Shown piece by piece: positions 1 through 10,645 of a stretch of 64,000 nt of DNA. The stretch comes from Paralithodes platypus (Eukaryota > Arthropoda > Malacostraca > Decapoda > Lithodidae): the NCBI GenBank assembly GCA_032716605.1, contig CM064509.1, positions 39,838,924-39,902,923 on the forward strand, read 5' to 3'. The translations under genes and the position numbers were made by a program. The notes under the pieces were generated by a model. The model had not been told where the DNA came from, did no database searches, and worked only from the letters and a program-made list of their open reading frames with translations. The first letter of the stretch is position 1. Each line of letters begins with the position of its first letter.

Positions 1-188
1 CAGAAGACCTCAGTGATATCCCTACCGCATCGCCGTTTCAAATTGATAATTCTGATGTTTTAAGCAATATCACCATTACAGAGAGAGAAGTATTGACATG
101 TTTAGATAAACTCAATGTAAATAAAACGCCTGGACCTGATACAATCTCACCTAGAGTTCTAAAGGAAGCTATGGATGAGCTCTACTAT
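1..188 (+). mobile_element. CR1-like LINE reverse transcriptase, upstream fragment
   Basis: Translation gives the segment just before the RT fingers of a CR1-group non-LTR retrotransposon, including a KTPGPDTISPRVLKEA block. The reading stops abruptly at about 188, where DIRS-A begins, and resumes in register at 8889 with a PLTLLFNKSLQSG block. The element therefore predates the DIRS insertion. Its 5' part lies outside the window. Confidence 0.85.
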
Positions 189-540
189 AGGTTTGACTCC
201 TGTAAGGAGATAAAGAAAACCTAATATTTAGTAGTGGCCCCGTAATCATTGACGAACATGCCTATTACATAAGGCATCCTCTTCAAACACTAATCCGCCG
301 TAGTTTGAATCTACCGCGCAGAGCATTTAAAATCTGAGGAGCCTTCATCATGAGCGCACGCGACCTCACTCATGGCTTCAGTCATTATGAATTGGGTTCT
401 CACTACGAAAAAACTTCGTAAAAAAATAAAAAGAAAAAGAAAATAAGAATAACTATCCAATAAGCTTTCCATCATATCGTGGATGTACTTGTGTCGATCT
501 TTGACCAGACGCTGATTCAGGCGTCATTCTTCCTTCACTG
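189..540 (-). repeat. DIRS-A 3' inverted terminal repeat
   Basis: The stretch is the reverse complement, with small differences, of 8575-8888. It carries an extra terminal 60 bp or so (GTTTGACTCCTGTAAGGAG and on) that the 5' repeat lacks but the internal complementary region contains. Unequal ITR ends of this kind are normal for DIRS. A short hairpin of TACGAA arms with an A-rich loop sits near 398-420. Confidence 0.85.
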
Positions 541-608
541 ACATATCAAGTAAACCAAAATCCTTAATACATCAACAAATGGGAAGGGGATGGTCGGGAG
601 GGCCCCAG

Positions 609-714
609 TCGTCAATGATTACGGGGCCACTACTAAATATTAGGTTTTCTTTATCTCCTTACAGGAGTCAAACCTATAATTTATTAGTGGCCCCTCCATC
701 ATTGACGAACATGC
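609..714 (-). repeat. DIRS-A internal complementary region
   Basis: Reading plus, 609-673 is the reverse complement of the extreme left terminus (189-253), and 676-714 is the reverse complement of the extreme right terminus. The two abut at about 674 across an ATA. In the established DIRS model this region templates joining of the two ends into a closed circle. Its location next to the 3' ITR is the expected one. Flanking sequence after 714 (CTGGAGGGGGACATTCGTAA) is also found beside the DIRS-B counterpart. Confidence 0.85.
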
Positions 715-1285
715 CTGATTTCTAAGACTGGAGGGGGACATTCGTAATCATATCATAACTCTAGAAAAGCAGATAATCAAACAACCACATAGTATTCTTA
801 CTTTGAAAATATATCTAAATATGGCGCAGCCCATATATATACAAAAAAGGGGTTCAAGCAGGTGCGTGCTTCAAAGAAGCCTGCTTGACAAAAAGGGGTA
901 ACTCTGGAGATTCTGTGAACAGATCTGTAGTTACAAAGGCACCCCACTCAACGAGTGGTGACAAAAATAACAAGTTATAAGTTTACATGTGCACATAATA
1001 AACCCCATAATATTCGTGGAAATGTTTTGCAAACGATCTCCACTGTTTAAACTAAATTGCTTTCACGGCTAAAACTACTATAACAACACTGTTGTTTGTA
1101 CTAACATTGTACTAGCACAATTTCTCGCCCTGAATAGAACGGAGAAATTTTCCTATCACATTATCCATAATTTGTATCACAGCTCTTACATTCCGGCGGG
1201 GTCTAGGGTGTTCTATGTTACACTGACTGCACCCCCCCCCCCCCCTTTTCTCCTTGAAAGTAAACAAAAGTGACTGAAGGGCCAC
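715..1285 (-). other. DIRS-A 3' untranslated region
   Basis: Non-coding AT-rich sequence between the recombinase stop and the internal complementary region. It contains a poly-C run near 1232-1244. I see no further gene. Confidence 0.5.
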
Positions 1286-2300
1286 CTAGACCCTCTGCCT
1301 TAAAGCTATACATGGTAAGGAAGGTTTGTCTAGAGCAACTGACAAGTATCTAGTCAAAAACGTATGATTAGACGCCCACAACTGTGTGGACGAAATATCT
1401 TCTACTGAAAAGTTCTTCAAGAAACGTAAAGAGGCTGCCCATTTGCGTAAATCGTGGGCCCTACCCACAACGCCGGGATTACTCTCTTTAATGACTTCGA
1501 CCAGAAGAGAAGCTAACCTCCGTTTCAGTAAGCGTTTGCCCGTACTCGCTACCCATAAAGCACCTTGGGGGTTTAGAGGAGCTACTCTCAAATATTTGGT
1601 TAGAGCTTGCACTGGACATAGATTATGGTGCACCTTTCCCCTTTTTTAACGCCGGCACAGTGAACTCAGAAAACATGTGTGCACTGTGCTCATTCTTGGC
1701 TACAAATCCCGGGGAAGGTGCAATGTGAATACATTCATTAAGTCTACCAAACCTAAGGCAATTAGGTATGTTGCTCATCGCCGCCAGCTCAGACACTCTG
1801 TTCCCGGTGGCCAAAGCCAAAAGGAATACAGCCTTTTTTAAGAGTAATGCAAAATCTGCAGTATTTTGGTACAGACGAGAGTGAAGTAAAGACAATGCCT
1901 TGTCCAGAGACCAAGTAGGCATGAGCTGACGTGGAGGTGGGCGGAGTTTAAAACATGCTCTCATAAAACCTGTTTCCTCCGCCACCGGTATGGAGAGACC
2001 TGTAAGGTCTAAAAAGGGCACTCTAATCGCAGTTAAGTGATTTTTTAACGTTACCACAGATAAACGTTTCTGCTCAAACAGATAATTCAAATAATTAAAT
2101 ACTAATGCCACTGAGGGCACAGTCTGTTCTGTTCTAATGATCCAAGAAGTAAAGGCTTGCCAATGTGATTGATACTGTCGTTTCGTAGACTGAGTATATT
2201 GATTGATTAATTTATTGGTCACATCTCTACCATATGGTGCTAGCCACTTGGCCTCCTGAATGTCCATAATGCAAAAGTCAGCGAGGTCGCTAGGTTGCCA
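1286..2300 (-). pseudogene. DIRS-A tyrosine recombinase (YR), frameshifted
   Basis: The C-terminal recombinase of the DIRS polyprotein would cut and join the circular DNA intermediate into the genome. The N-terminal SAM-like part (STKRQYQSHWQAF block) begins near 2220. The first catalytic Arg lies in the LATGNRVSEL motif near 1795. The HxxR box (AHDLRK) and the nucleophile Tyr (FLTRYL) lie in a different frame at 1286-1633. The break falls in a run of six A and four G at about 1636-1645 and equals one extra base. It could be a true mutation, a homopolymer sequencing error, or recoding. All catalytic residues except the break itself look conserved. Confidence 0.8.
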
Positions 2301-4154
2301 ATCGTGTCTAAGTGGAAATACTCGACCGGGAGCGACACCGGGTGCGAGCACCATGTCTTCAATTGCTGGTACCATAACTGCGCCGGCCACAGGGGCGCGA
2401 TTAGCGAGACTAAGCCTCGATAATCTCGTAGTTTGTTCACTACGTGGCACATTAGTGACGCGTCTGGCAGCGGAAACAGATAGATGGAGCTCCATCTGTT
2501 CCAGTCTGTCACTAGGGCGTCTGGCCCCCCTGCCGGCGTTTCCGTCCGGCGGGTGAGGTATAGAGGGAGTTTGTGAGTCCCCTCGGACGCAAACAGATCC
2601 ACTTGTGGATGGTAGAGCTCTGCAATCATTAGGTTGAAAATGGGTTGCTTGAGCTCCCATTCTACTGTCGTGCTCTGTCTCCGGGACAGAGCGTCTGCCC
2701 AGACGTTTGCTACGCCTGGGAGATAAGATGCGTGAAGATAAATGTCTAGCCTGTTGGCTAGAGTAAAAATCTCTTCCGACACGTTTAGCAACTTCCTTGA
2801 TCTCGTTGACCCTTGTTTCTGAATACAGTGAACTGCATTCAGGATTGTCCATTCTGAAGGCCACCGACTTGCCCCGTAAAGTAGAGCCGTGAGCCTGAAG
2901 GAAATACAAGGGGACTAGTAATTCTTTGACATTGATGTGGGAGATTTCTAAGTGGGACCAAAGCCCCTGACCCTGGTGCCCCTGGTTTGACTGAAATCCC
3001 CAACCTATCGTGCCTGACGCATCCATGTCTACCCATACCGTTGGCGGAGGAGAGGTCCATGACATTACTGAGTGCAGCGTTTCCCTCTTCGCCCAGACCG
3101 CTAGTAAGGTGTGGATTAATATTGGGATGGGCCATAATTTTCCCGCCGGTAAGAGTGGGAAATATTTGTTGCCTTCCAATATTAACCGTTTTACTTTCAA
3201 CCGGCCCAACATTACAGTTAGTTGAATCCAGTTGAGAGAGCCGACCAGAGACTCCCAGATCCTCCGTGTCGTAGTCAGACTGTGAAGAAACATGAACAGT
3301 TTCCTGCGAAACCTGTTGCGATTGTCCACACTCTGACTCAGAGTGAGAGCAGCTGTGTCCCAAACCAGCCCTATCCACTGAATTACAAGGTTTGACTTTA
3401 CCAGATTTACCTTGAACCCTAGAGCTTTGACATGAGTTAAAATTATGTTGACATGTTTGATGCATAATTGCTCTGTCTCTGCCACCACCAGCCAGTCGTC
3501 TAGGTACCACAGAACTCTGATTCCTTGCTTTAACAACGGCATCAGGGCTTGCCGGACTAATTTCGTGAATAGTCGAGGTGCCAGGTTCAAACCGAATGGC
3601 ATCCTCTGAAAAACAAAATTTTGGTGCCTGATCCGTAAGGCCCGAAACCTTTGAAATCTTTTGTTGACCGATACGTGCCAATAAGCGTCTGTCAGGTCTA
3701 GGGAACACATCCAACCTCCCGGCGGAAGTGTTAGCCTGATTTGGTGTACTGTTAACATTCGGAATGACTCGTTGTGAATGTGAAGGTTCAGATAAGACAG
3801 GTCGACGACCGGTCTCATCTGAACACTGTCCCTTTTGTGAACCAAAAAGAGCTTGGACGTGAATACAGGGTAATTTGGGGGGACCGGGATGATGACATTC
3901 TTGGCAATCATTTCCTGGACCAGTGACTCCACCTCTAAAGAAAAAAAAATCGCCGTTGTCGGCTGACGTAAGCGAGGTCGCCGGAGCCACTGCCAAGTGA
4001 TGCCCTTGCGTGCCACCATCCGTGCCCAAGTGTTTACCGGCCATGCTTTGTGACACGTTCGGAACGACCCAGTTAGCAGACAAGGGTTCTCCGGCTGTAC
4101 TACCCTCGGATCCGCCGGCCTTAAGACTGGCACCGGGAGTGAGAGAGACCTTAT
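2240..4154 (-). pseudogene. DIRS-A reverse transcriptase / RNase H / methylase-like region, frameshifted
   Basis: RT motifs run in order: KRDSVQMRPVVDLSYLN, SLDLTDAYWHV, MPFGLNLAPRLF, and the catalytic YLDD at about residue 210 of the open frame. RNase H follows with VWVDMDASGTIGWGF, the NVKELL glutamate and the FRMDN aspartate. At about 2845 the frame shifts by one base. The RNase H end and the DNA-methylase-like tail of DIRS elements (GVANVWADALSRR, VDLFAS, IAPLWPAQLWY) continue in another frame down to 2240. No good ATG precedes the RT: the frame stays open back to 4154, where it overlaps the end of the upstream gag ORF at a slippery A7 run. Expression by -1 frameshifting is therefore likely. 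Confidence 0.85.
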
Positions 4155-4162
4155 TTTTTTGA
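4151..4162 (-). promoter_or_regulatory. Candidate -1 frameshift slippery site (A AAA AAA before TAA)
   Basis: On the minus strand the gag ORF ends TCA AAA AAA TAA. The heptamer A AAA AAA fits X XXY YYZ spacing in the gag frame. The RT frame is exactly -1 to gag and is open across this point. A shift here would bypass the stop and fuse gag to RT. I did not model a downstream pseudoknot. Confidence 0.55.
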
Positions 4163-5497
4163 TGGTGGTGGAGTTGGCGGTGGTGGACGCTTCGCCGGCT
4201 GGCTGGCGTTGGCAGAAGACGGGCCCTGAGCTGGCTTATTATAGCCGCGTCCTTTCTGACCTGAAAACCTACCCTGTCTATGCCTGAACTGACCTTGAGT
4301 GGAGGAGGACTTAGGTGGAAGAAAGGGCTTAGATCCCCCCGACTGAGCCTTAGCGACTGGCCTGGGTTTGGGGAAGTTAAAGGCAGGTTTCTTAGAAGGG
4401 GTGGGACTGTGTTTAACGGCCTGAGCCATATTAAAAACCGTTCGCCACACTTCAGGGGACATTAAAGAGGGAGTGAGCACTGGTGACATGACCACCTGAT
4501 TCGCAATGCGATCAGGCAGTTTTCGGACTAAGGACATTCTGAGATCTTGTCTCGCTCGTACCGCCTCAAGCAAGGCAGTGCGTACGTCACCTAATGATTG
4601 GATTGACGACTGAAGAAGCAGTCGCCGGGACAATTCAACCGAACATCTGGCATCCGCGTCTGCGATTGCCTGAGTGGACCGGAGCAAAGACTTAGCTACC
4701 TGTTGAGACACTATGTATTGAGAGAACAGGCGAAAAGCTTTCCCCCGTAGCCTAAATTCACGGTCTAGGTGAGTTGGGGTAGGGGTAGTGAAAGGGTCTT
4801 TTAGCTCACAAAGATTAATTTTAGGGGCAGCTAAGAAAGCAAACAAAGCTGAAGGGACTCCGCCGGCAGAACACACTGGCATGGAGAACCAAGAATGAGT
4901 ATCTTGAGGGATCTGGTGGGAAGTTTTGGAAGTAAATGTGGTCGCAAAGTTTTGAGCCTCTGTCTCCCATTCCAACCAAGGTCCTGGACCCAACTGCCCC
5001 ACCTTCAAGACTGGATTAGCTGCCGCGTCTGTGACGGTTTGCAAATCGAGTTCTGGAGTGAGAGCTGACAGTGTTTTAATGTCATTAAACCCATCATGCT
5101 TAGACCAGTCAGAAAACAATCTTGAAGCTGAGGCAGGGGGTAAAGCAGGCTTAGCAGTATAAACAAAATAGTCCTGGTGATAATAACTAGGTATAGCCTT
5201 GATGTTGACATCTAGCACATTTCCCAAAGTATCCAAGGCCCTTAATTTCTTAGATTTATTGCCCTGGATGACCCACTCACGCGGCACTGGGAGCTCCTCT
5301 GACAAGGTAGGTTGGGCTAGCTCTGGTTTAGTGGGGGTCAAAAGGACCCATGACTCGTCTGGTCCGTAAAGCAAGGGCATAGCTACCTTTTTGAGAGGCG
5401 CTCTGTCTAGAGGGGGCGGATTGACATCCGTTATAACCCTTACATTCGAAGTGGTCAATGCCGCCGTAGCAGGCCTAGTAACCACCGATGGTGACAT
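4151..5497 (-). CDS. DIRS-A gag-like ORF2
   Basis: A 448-residue open frame from a real ATG (5497) to TAA just before the RT. The middle has a conserved globular block (PVPREWVIQGNKSKKLRA, then GPGPWLEWETEAQNFATTF, then a helical DVRTALLEAVRARQDLRMSLV). The C-terminus is low-complexity, rich in Lys, Arg, Gly and Pro, and ends in a proline tract; this suits nucleic-acid binding. The same blocks recur in the decayed DIRS-B ORF at 15.3-16.2 kb, which argues it is a real conserved gene. It overlaps ORF1 by 43 nt in the -1 frame. I know of no named domain here and call it gag-like from position. Confidence 0.75.
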   Translation of the reverse strand: MSPSVVTRPATAALTTSNVRVITDVNPPPLDRAPLKKVAMPLLYGPDESWVLLTPTKPELAQPTLSEELPVPREWVIQGNKSKKLRALDTLGNVLDVNIKAIPSYYHQDYFVYTAKPALPPASASRLFSDWSKHDGFNDIKTLSALTPELDLQTVTDAAANPVLKVGQLGPGPWLEWETEAQNFATTFTSKTSHQIPQDTHSWFSMPVCSAGGVPSALFAFLAAPKINLCELKDPFTTPTPTHLDREFRLRGKAFRLFSQYIVSQQVAKSLLRSTQAIADADARCSVELSRRLLLQSSIQSLGDVRTALLEAVRARQDLRMSLVRKLPDRIANQVVMSPVLTPSLMSPEVWRTVFNMAQAVKHSPTPSKKPAFNFPKPRPVAKAQSGGSKPFLPPKSSSTQGQFRHRQGRFSGQKGRGYNKPAQGPSSANASQPAKRPPPPTPPPSKK

Positions 5498-6783
5498 AGA
5501 GGGGGGTGAGGGATCTGAGTCAAAGCAATAGAAGTCATCAGAGGCCGTACCGTAGAGCTTGTCGTGGGAGCTCCCAAGTCCACTGTGGGAGTTTCCTGCT
5601 GTTGGCCAAAAAATTTAGATAAATCATTAACAAGTAGCCCATCAATTTCCTGTGCAGTGACAAATTGATTTGATGATGTACTCACTGGTGAATCATTAAG
5701 ATCTTGTGCGGCATCGAAGCCTGAACCTGACTCTTGCCCTTCCATATCCGATATAATCGAAACCTCGTCTTTGTCATCCTGTTCCTCCTGAGAAGATCCC
5801 GCCGAAGCTGGGGTACCATCTTGTTGCCAAGATAAGTTAGGAATAGAGGAAGGGATCGCCGCGTCCCGGTGGACGTCAGCCACTGTGTGAATAGTTTGAG
5901 CCGGAAGTGGGTGGTCAGGCCCCGGACGAGAATATCGCCAAACACCTAGGCCTTGGCCTATACTCCCGTGGGAGTCTGAAACACTCTCAACCACTGAGCC
6001 CTCTGAACTCTCCAACTCCAGGGTTAAAATGTTAATGGGTAAATCATCTTTAGGTACAGGTACTACACTGGACCCTTGAGACCGAACACAAACTCTGTCT
6101 GGGGTAGAGGTATGACGAGAAGCACTAGAAACTGGTGAGTGTCGGTAGGCCTTTCTATCATGGGAATCCTTTTTTGAAGATTTATGGCTGCGGTGTGACC
6201 GTGAACTACTCTTTGATTTGGAGGATTTATCGCCGTGACCACTGGTGGAACTTTCTGTCTTACTCCTCTTACTCAATGGTGAAGAGGCAAGACTGGGTGT
6301 CTGGTGTCTAAGGGGTGACCTAGACCTAGATCTCGCCCGAGACGAGGAGACTGCCGCCGGGGGTGTAGGCTCACGGTGACGTTTCGAAGTAGCAGGGGCA
6401 GGAGATGACACAGAACCCTGTCCAGTCTCCGCCGGCTTACGACTAGTTACTCGAGAGGAACGTTTATTAGGGGGAGGGTGCTCAAGAAGAAGCCTATCCC
6501 AAAGAGGGACGTTGTCACATTGAAGTGACTTATGAGCCACAATCGTAGTATACGCTGACATTTGTTGCCGAACTTCTCGTAAGGCGACCGCTGCGGTCTT
6601 ATCATTATCTTGGAGGACTTTGACACTTAGTTGGGAGCAAAAGGAACAGTTGCGCATCACCCACAGACCTCTTGAACAGTCTAGACATTTAACACACCTG
6701 ATACAAAGAGTGTGCGCAAAAAGAGGGACACCGGCACAGGTTGGATTAATGCATAAAGCAAAAACTGGGGCAAAGGTAGCCAT
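5455..6783 (-). CDS. DIRS-A ORF1: Cys-rich plus RS-rich protein
   Basis: A 442-residue open frame beginning at ATG 6783. The first 50 residues hold Cys pairs (CINPTC, CIRCVKCLDC, CSFC) that resemble a zinc-binding module. The DIRS-B counterpart keeps LCIRCVICLD and CPVCSDLF. Residues about 120-215 form an Arg/Ser-rich stretch (SSRARSRSRSPLR and on) with many SR, SK and SH repeats, like splicing-factor RS domains. The remainder is acidic and disordered. This is probably the first gag product; its function is unknown. Confidence 0.7.
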   Translation of the reverse strand: MATFAPVFALCINPTCAGVPLFAHTLCIRCVKCLDCSRGLWVMRNCSFCSQLSVKVLQDNDKTAAVALREVRQQMSAYTTIVAHKSLQCDNVPLWDRLLLEHPPPNKRSSRVTSRKPAETGQGSVSSPAPATSKRHREPTPPAAVSSSRARSRSRSPLRHQTPSLASSPLSKRSKTESSTSGHGDKSSKSKSSSRSHRSHKSSKKDSHDRKAYRHSPVSSASRHTSTPDRVCVRSQGSSVVPVPKDDLPINILTLELESSEGSVVESVSDSHGSIGQGLGVWRYSRPGPDHPLPAQTIHTVADVHRDAAIPSSIPNLSWQQDGTPASAGSSQEEQDDKDEVSIISDMEGQESGSGFDAAQDLNDSPVSTSSNQFVTAQEIDGLLVNDLSKFFGQQQETPTVDLGAPTTSSTVRPLMTSIALTQIPHPPLCHHRWLLGLLRRH

Positions 6784-8574
6784 GACAGAGACTGGTGGGA
6801 ACTTACTGCAGGGTCTGTATAGGTCCGCCGGGGCCCAGCCCTGGAAAAAAGGAAAATTTCCAGGAATTAATGCTCATAAGGTTAACCCAAAATGATCGCA
6901 TACAAGTGTTCATAACCCGCCGGATAACGAGACGTAATCTGACAATGATTACAGCTCGTTACGCGGCGGGGTTCTATAAAGATATCCGAATATCTAGACA
7001 TGTCTTAAGAAAGTTTAAGAATACCCTCTGACATAATATAAAAGACCAGTATGGCGTTTATAAAGTCTTTCTGGCGGTGACTGTTACAAGATTCAATTTT
7101 GAAAAACAACCCCCCACAAAGACGCCGGCCCCTGAATTATCTAGCAGATTAACACAGGGCAGGCTGATACGAGACCTGACTTCTAATGAATTGTCACATA
7201 GATCGCCGTATGGTGAAGGCGGCGATACATAGCCGTATCTCTCAATTAATTGGGTAACTAGCTTGAATTGTAAATTCCGTATTTCCCCCTCCCAGGAGCA
7301 CCCGCCGGGTGTGGCCAACTTATGAAAAAATACGTTAACCCTAATTGAGCCTTCGATCGCCGTATGAGTGAGGGCGGCGATACATATAGTATCACTAAAA
7401 TGGACCGGTTAACTAAACTGAATTACCAATTCGTTCATCCCACCTTAACAAGGTACACCCACCGGGTGAGATCTGATGTCTTAAACGTTAACCCCATAAG
7501 TTCCTATCCCCACTTCTTTGTAAAAGATCGCCGGGGAGGAAAGCCCACAACAACAGCTAGGGTTTTTCCTTTGGTTTGTAAAACCGGGTAGAAAAACTAC
7601 ATACATAACATATGTCCGCATGAACAATGTTAGATGGGTACCGCCAATCCGCCGGGAATCATAGGGAGCCTGAAACAGGCACCAACACAGAGACACAGTC
7701 CTGGAGAGCCACAGACACCAACTCGCCGGGGACACCAGCCTGTTATGAAACCATGCGTGGCCAAACACGGCTCACGGCCGGAGTTTTCATGGTGAAACCG
7801 AGAAAACCCCGCCGGAAAGTAACCCCCCCCCCCGATCAGACACCATCTGAACGCACATAGGACCCGAGAGATAGCCAAAGCACTACTAACCTAGGGACCA
7901 CAAATATAATCCGTGGAATTAGCCAATACACAACTAATCCAGGAAACAAACATAGTCTGTGGAATTAGCCAATACACAACTAAAACCAGGATACACATGA
8001 CACAGTAGGACATATTTATAAAATAAATCAATAACACTTGTACATGTGGCAAAGCTACGAGCGGCTGGCTAGGCCTAAGCAGACGGCACAAGAAATGTTG
8101 AAATTTAAACAAAAAACACTGGAAATATAACAACAGGAACCACCGCCAACACACCACTGTAGCAAATACTTCCGACCAAGGGAAGACCGACTCGGGACCC
8201 AGAAAAAACTTCACTAAGTGAAGAAAAATACGCTGGGAACGTCAGCAAAGCAACGCTACCTCATCAGAAAGATAAAAGGCAGCAGAAATAATCGCGTAAT
8301 GAAAGCCGCCTGCATCACAAGCTAACTCAACTATGAAAAAATTCACCTGTCCACAACAGGACCACGAGGGTACATCCGAAATAGATGCCCCAAACACACG
8401 ACCCAAAATACACTGCACTGCGGGCAACCAGCCCAGGACACTCCTGCTACGCATATCCTAACCTTTACTCGATACATCCCGGAGTAAACAAATGAGAAAA
8501 AACTCACTAGGGACGCAGCAAATGCGGAAGCAGCGGAGCGTGGAGAGACACGTCCGGGCCGGCTGATCGCAGAG
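6784..8574 (-). other. DIRS-A 5' leader with CGCCGG-rich repeats
   Basis: About 1.8 kb without a supported gene. CGCCG or GCCGG motifs recur at irregular spacing. Two copies of a roughly 153-bp repeat start at about 7201 and 7354; each begins with a hairpin, ATCGCCG paired with CGGCGAT. A second direct repeat at 7904-7985 (GGAATTAGCCAATACACAAC twice) lies farther upstream. The leader may hold the promoter, but I can point to no specific start site. Confidence 0.5.
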
Positions 8575-8888
8575 CAGAGAAGGAAGAATGACGCCTGAAT
8601 CAGCGTCTGGTCAAAGATCCACACAAGTACATCCACGTTATGATGGAAAGCTTATTGGATAGTTATTCTTATTTTCTTTTTGTTTTTATTTTTTACGAAG
8701 TTTTTTCGTAGTGAGAACCCAATTCAATATGACTGAAGCCATGAGTGAGGTCGCGTGCGCTCATGATGAAGGCTCCTCAGATTTTAAATGCTCTGCGCGG
8801 TAGATTCAAACTACGGCGGATTAGTGTTTGAAGAGGATGCCTTATGTAATAGGCATATTCGTCAATGATGGAGGGGCCACTAATAAAT
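8575..8888 (-). repeat. DIRS-A 5' inverted terminal repeat
   Basis: Reverse complement of the left repeat, sharing the TACGAA hairpin (about 8693-8712) and the sequence around GATGAAGGCTCCTCAGATTT. It ends GGAGGGGCCACTAATAAAT at the junction with the CR1-like LINE. Confidence 0.85.
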
Positions 8889-10311
8889 AAACCACTGACA
8901 TTGCTATTCAATAAATCCTTGCAGTCTGGAACTATGCCTGATCAGTGGAAGCTAGCCAACGTAACACCGATATTCAAAAAAGGCAGAAAATCCCTACCCA
9001 GTAACTATCGTCCAAATAGCTTAACCTCAGTTAACCTCATGTAAAATGCTAGAAACACTCATAAGAAACAGACTCGTTAATCACTTAGAGGAAAATAACA
9101 TACTTAAAGATACTCAACATGGCTTTCATAAAAAACGTTCCTGTTTAACAAACCTCTTAGACTTCTTCCACGATATCCTCAACCTCTACGATGAGAGTAA
9201 AGCTGTAGATATTATATACCTTGATTTCCAAAAGGCCTTTGACAAAGTTCCCCACAAACGTTTACTGCTAAAACTAAAAACGCATGGAATACAAGACGGT
9301 GTGTTGAAATGGATAGAAAATTGGCTCAGCGATAGAAAGCAAAGTGTAGTCATAAACAGTAAGGCATCTAAATGGACAAATGTAAGTAGCGGGGTACCCC
9401 AGGGATCAGTACTAGGACCAGTTCTCTTTCTAATTTACATCGACATACAGTAGATGAGGGTCTCACCTGTACAATCTCAAAATTTGCTGACGATACAAAA
9501 AATTGCAAATAGCGTACTCTCAAAAGAACAAGTTGACGATATGCAACACAATTTAGATAAGTTGTCATATTGGGTCCAAATTTGGCAAATGAGTTTCAAT
9601 GCGGATAAATGTAAAGTACTACATATCGGATACCATAATGAGAAAGCAAACTATTCGATGAATGGCACTCAGCTTAAGAATTTAAACAGAGAAACCGATC
9701 TGGGAGTAACAATATCGAGTAACCTAAAACCGAGTCAACAATATTCAGAAGTTGTTAAGAAAGCAAACAAAATAATTGGCTTTATAGGCAGGTCATTTGA
9801 GCATAAATCCAAAGAAGTTATCCTAACCCTTTACAATTCCTTAGTCCACCCTCTTCTGGAATACTGTGTTCAATCCTGGTGCCCTTATTACCAAAAAGAT
9901 ATAGACAAACTAGAACGAGTTCAACGTAGAGTTACCAAAATGATACCTAGCTTAAAGAACAAACCATACGAGGAGCGTCTTAGAGAATTAAATCTATTTC
10001 CTTTAACCCAGCGCAGATTAAGAGGCGACTTAATTCAAGTGTTCAAAATCATCAAAGGCATCGACAATATGAACTGTAGTAAGTACTTCACTATCGACCA
10101 ATCTAATAACACGCGGGGAAACGGTTGAAAAATTATTGGTAAATCTTTTAACTCACACGAATCTAAGAATTTCTTCTTCAATCGAGTTGTCAACTTGTGG
10201 AATGGGCTTCCCTGGGACGTTACAGACTGCAGCACCGTTGATTCATTTAAACTTCGCCTAGACAAATATCTTGCATCAAACCTGCGACTGACTGCATTTG
10301 TAAATGAATAA
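8889..10311 (+). pseudogene. CR1-like LINE reverse transcriptase, downstream part
   Basis: This continues the LINE interrupted at 188. It reads through the RT palm: LDFQKAFDKVPHKRLLLKLK, then SGVPQGSVLGPVLFLIYID. A frameshift with a TAG near 9440-9453 separates the motif C region (FADDT, in another frame) from a long open frame at 9454-10128. A further shift near 10128 precedes the C-terminal block (NLWNGLPWDV) that ends in TAA at 10309-10311. This is the normal C-terminus for CR1-group RTs. The copy is dead from frameshifts as well as from the DIRS insertion. Confidence 0.85.
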
Positions 10312-10645
10312 CCTTATTTTATCCCCCCCTCAGTTACTAACCCATCTGTCCCCTACTAACTTCCTAATCCTGCCACGGACATTAGTTCCAGGGCAGTAGT
10401 TCCCTTTCCAATGTTCCCTTACCCACTCTAAACCACTATTTGGACACTTGATCCTCAGTGTTTTGGAGGACAAGCAGCCTAGAAGGGTCACTAGACCTGT
10501 TGTTGCTTGATTTCCTTTGTACTTGTTTGTACTGTGATCTAGAGGTCCAGTATTATACATATAAACTTGATACTATTACTGTGTGTTGTTTGTGTTATTA
10601 TTTTATTATATGATTTGATCATTTGATTTGTTGGAGATACATAAA
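10312..10645. other. No gene seen; probable CR1-like 3' UTR and AT-rich DNA
   Basis: AT-rich, no long open frame with recognisable content. Confidence 0.4.

Larger units (their letters stand above)
189..8888 (-). mobile_element. DIRS-A, tyrosine-recombinase retrotransposon
   Basis: An 8.7-kb element on the minus strand with the hallmarks of the DIRS order. Inverted terminal repeats of about 310-350 bp lie at 189-540 and 8575-8888. An internal complementary region at 609-714 carries the complement of both termini joined head to head. Gag-like ORFs, RT/RNase H and a tyrosine recombinase follow in that order. No target-site duplication is seen: removing the element rejoins the host LINE in frame (Tyr-Tyr-Lys-Pro). 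This fits recombinase-mediated insertion of a circular intermediate. The pol region has frameshifts, so this copy is probably not autonomous now. Confidence 0.9.
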
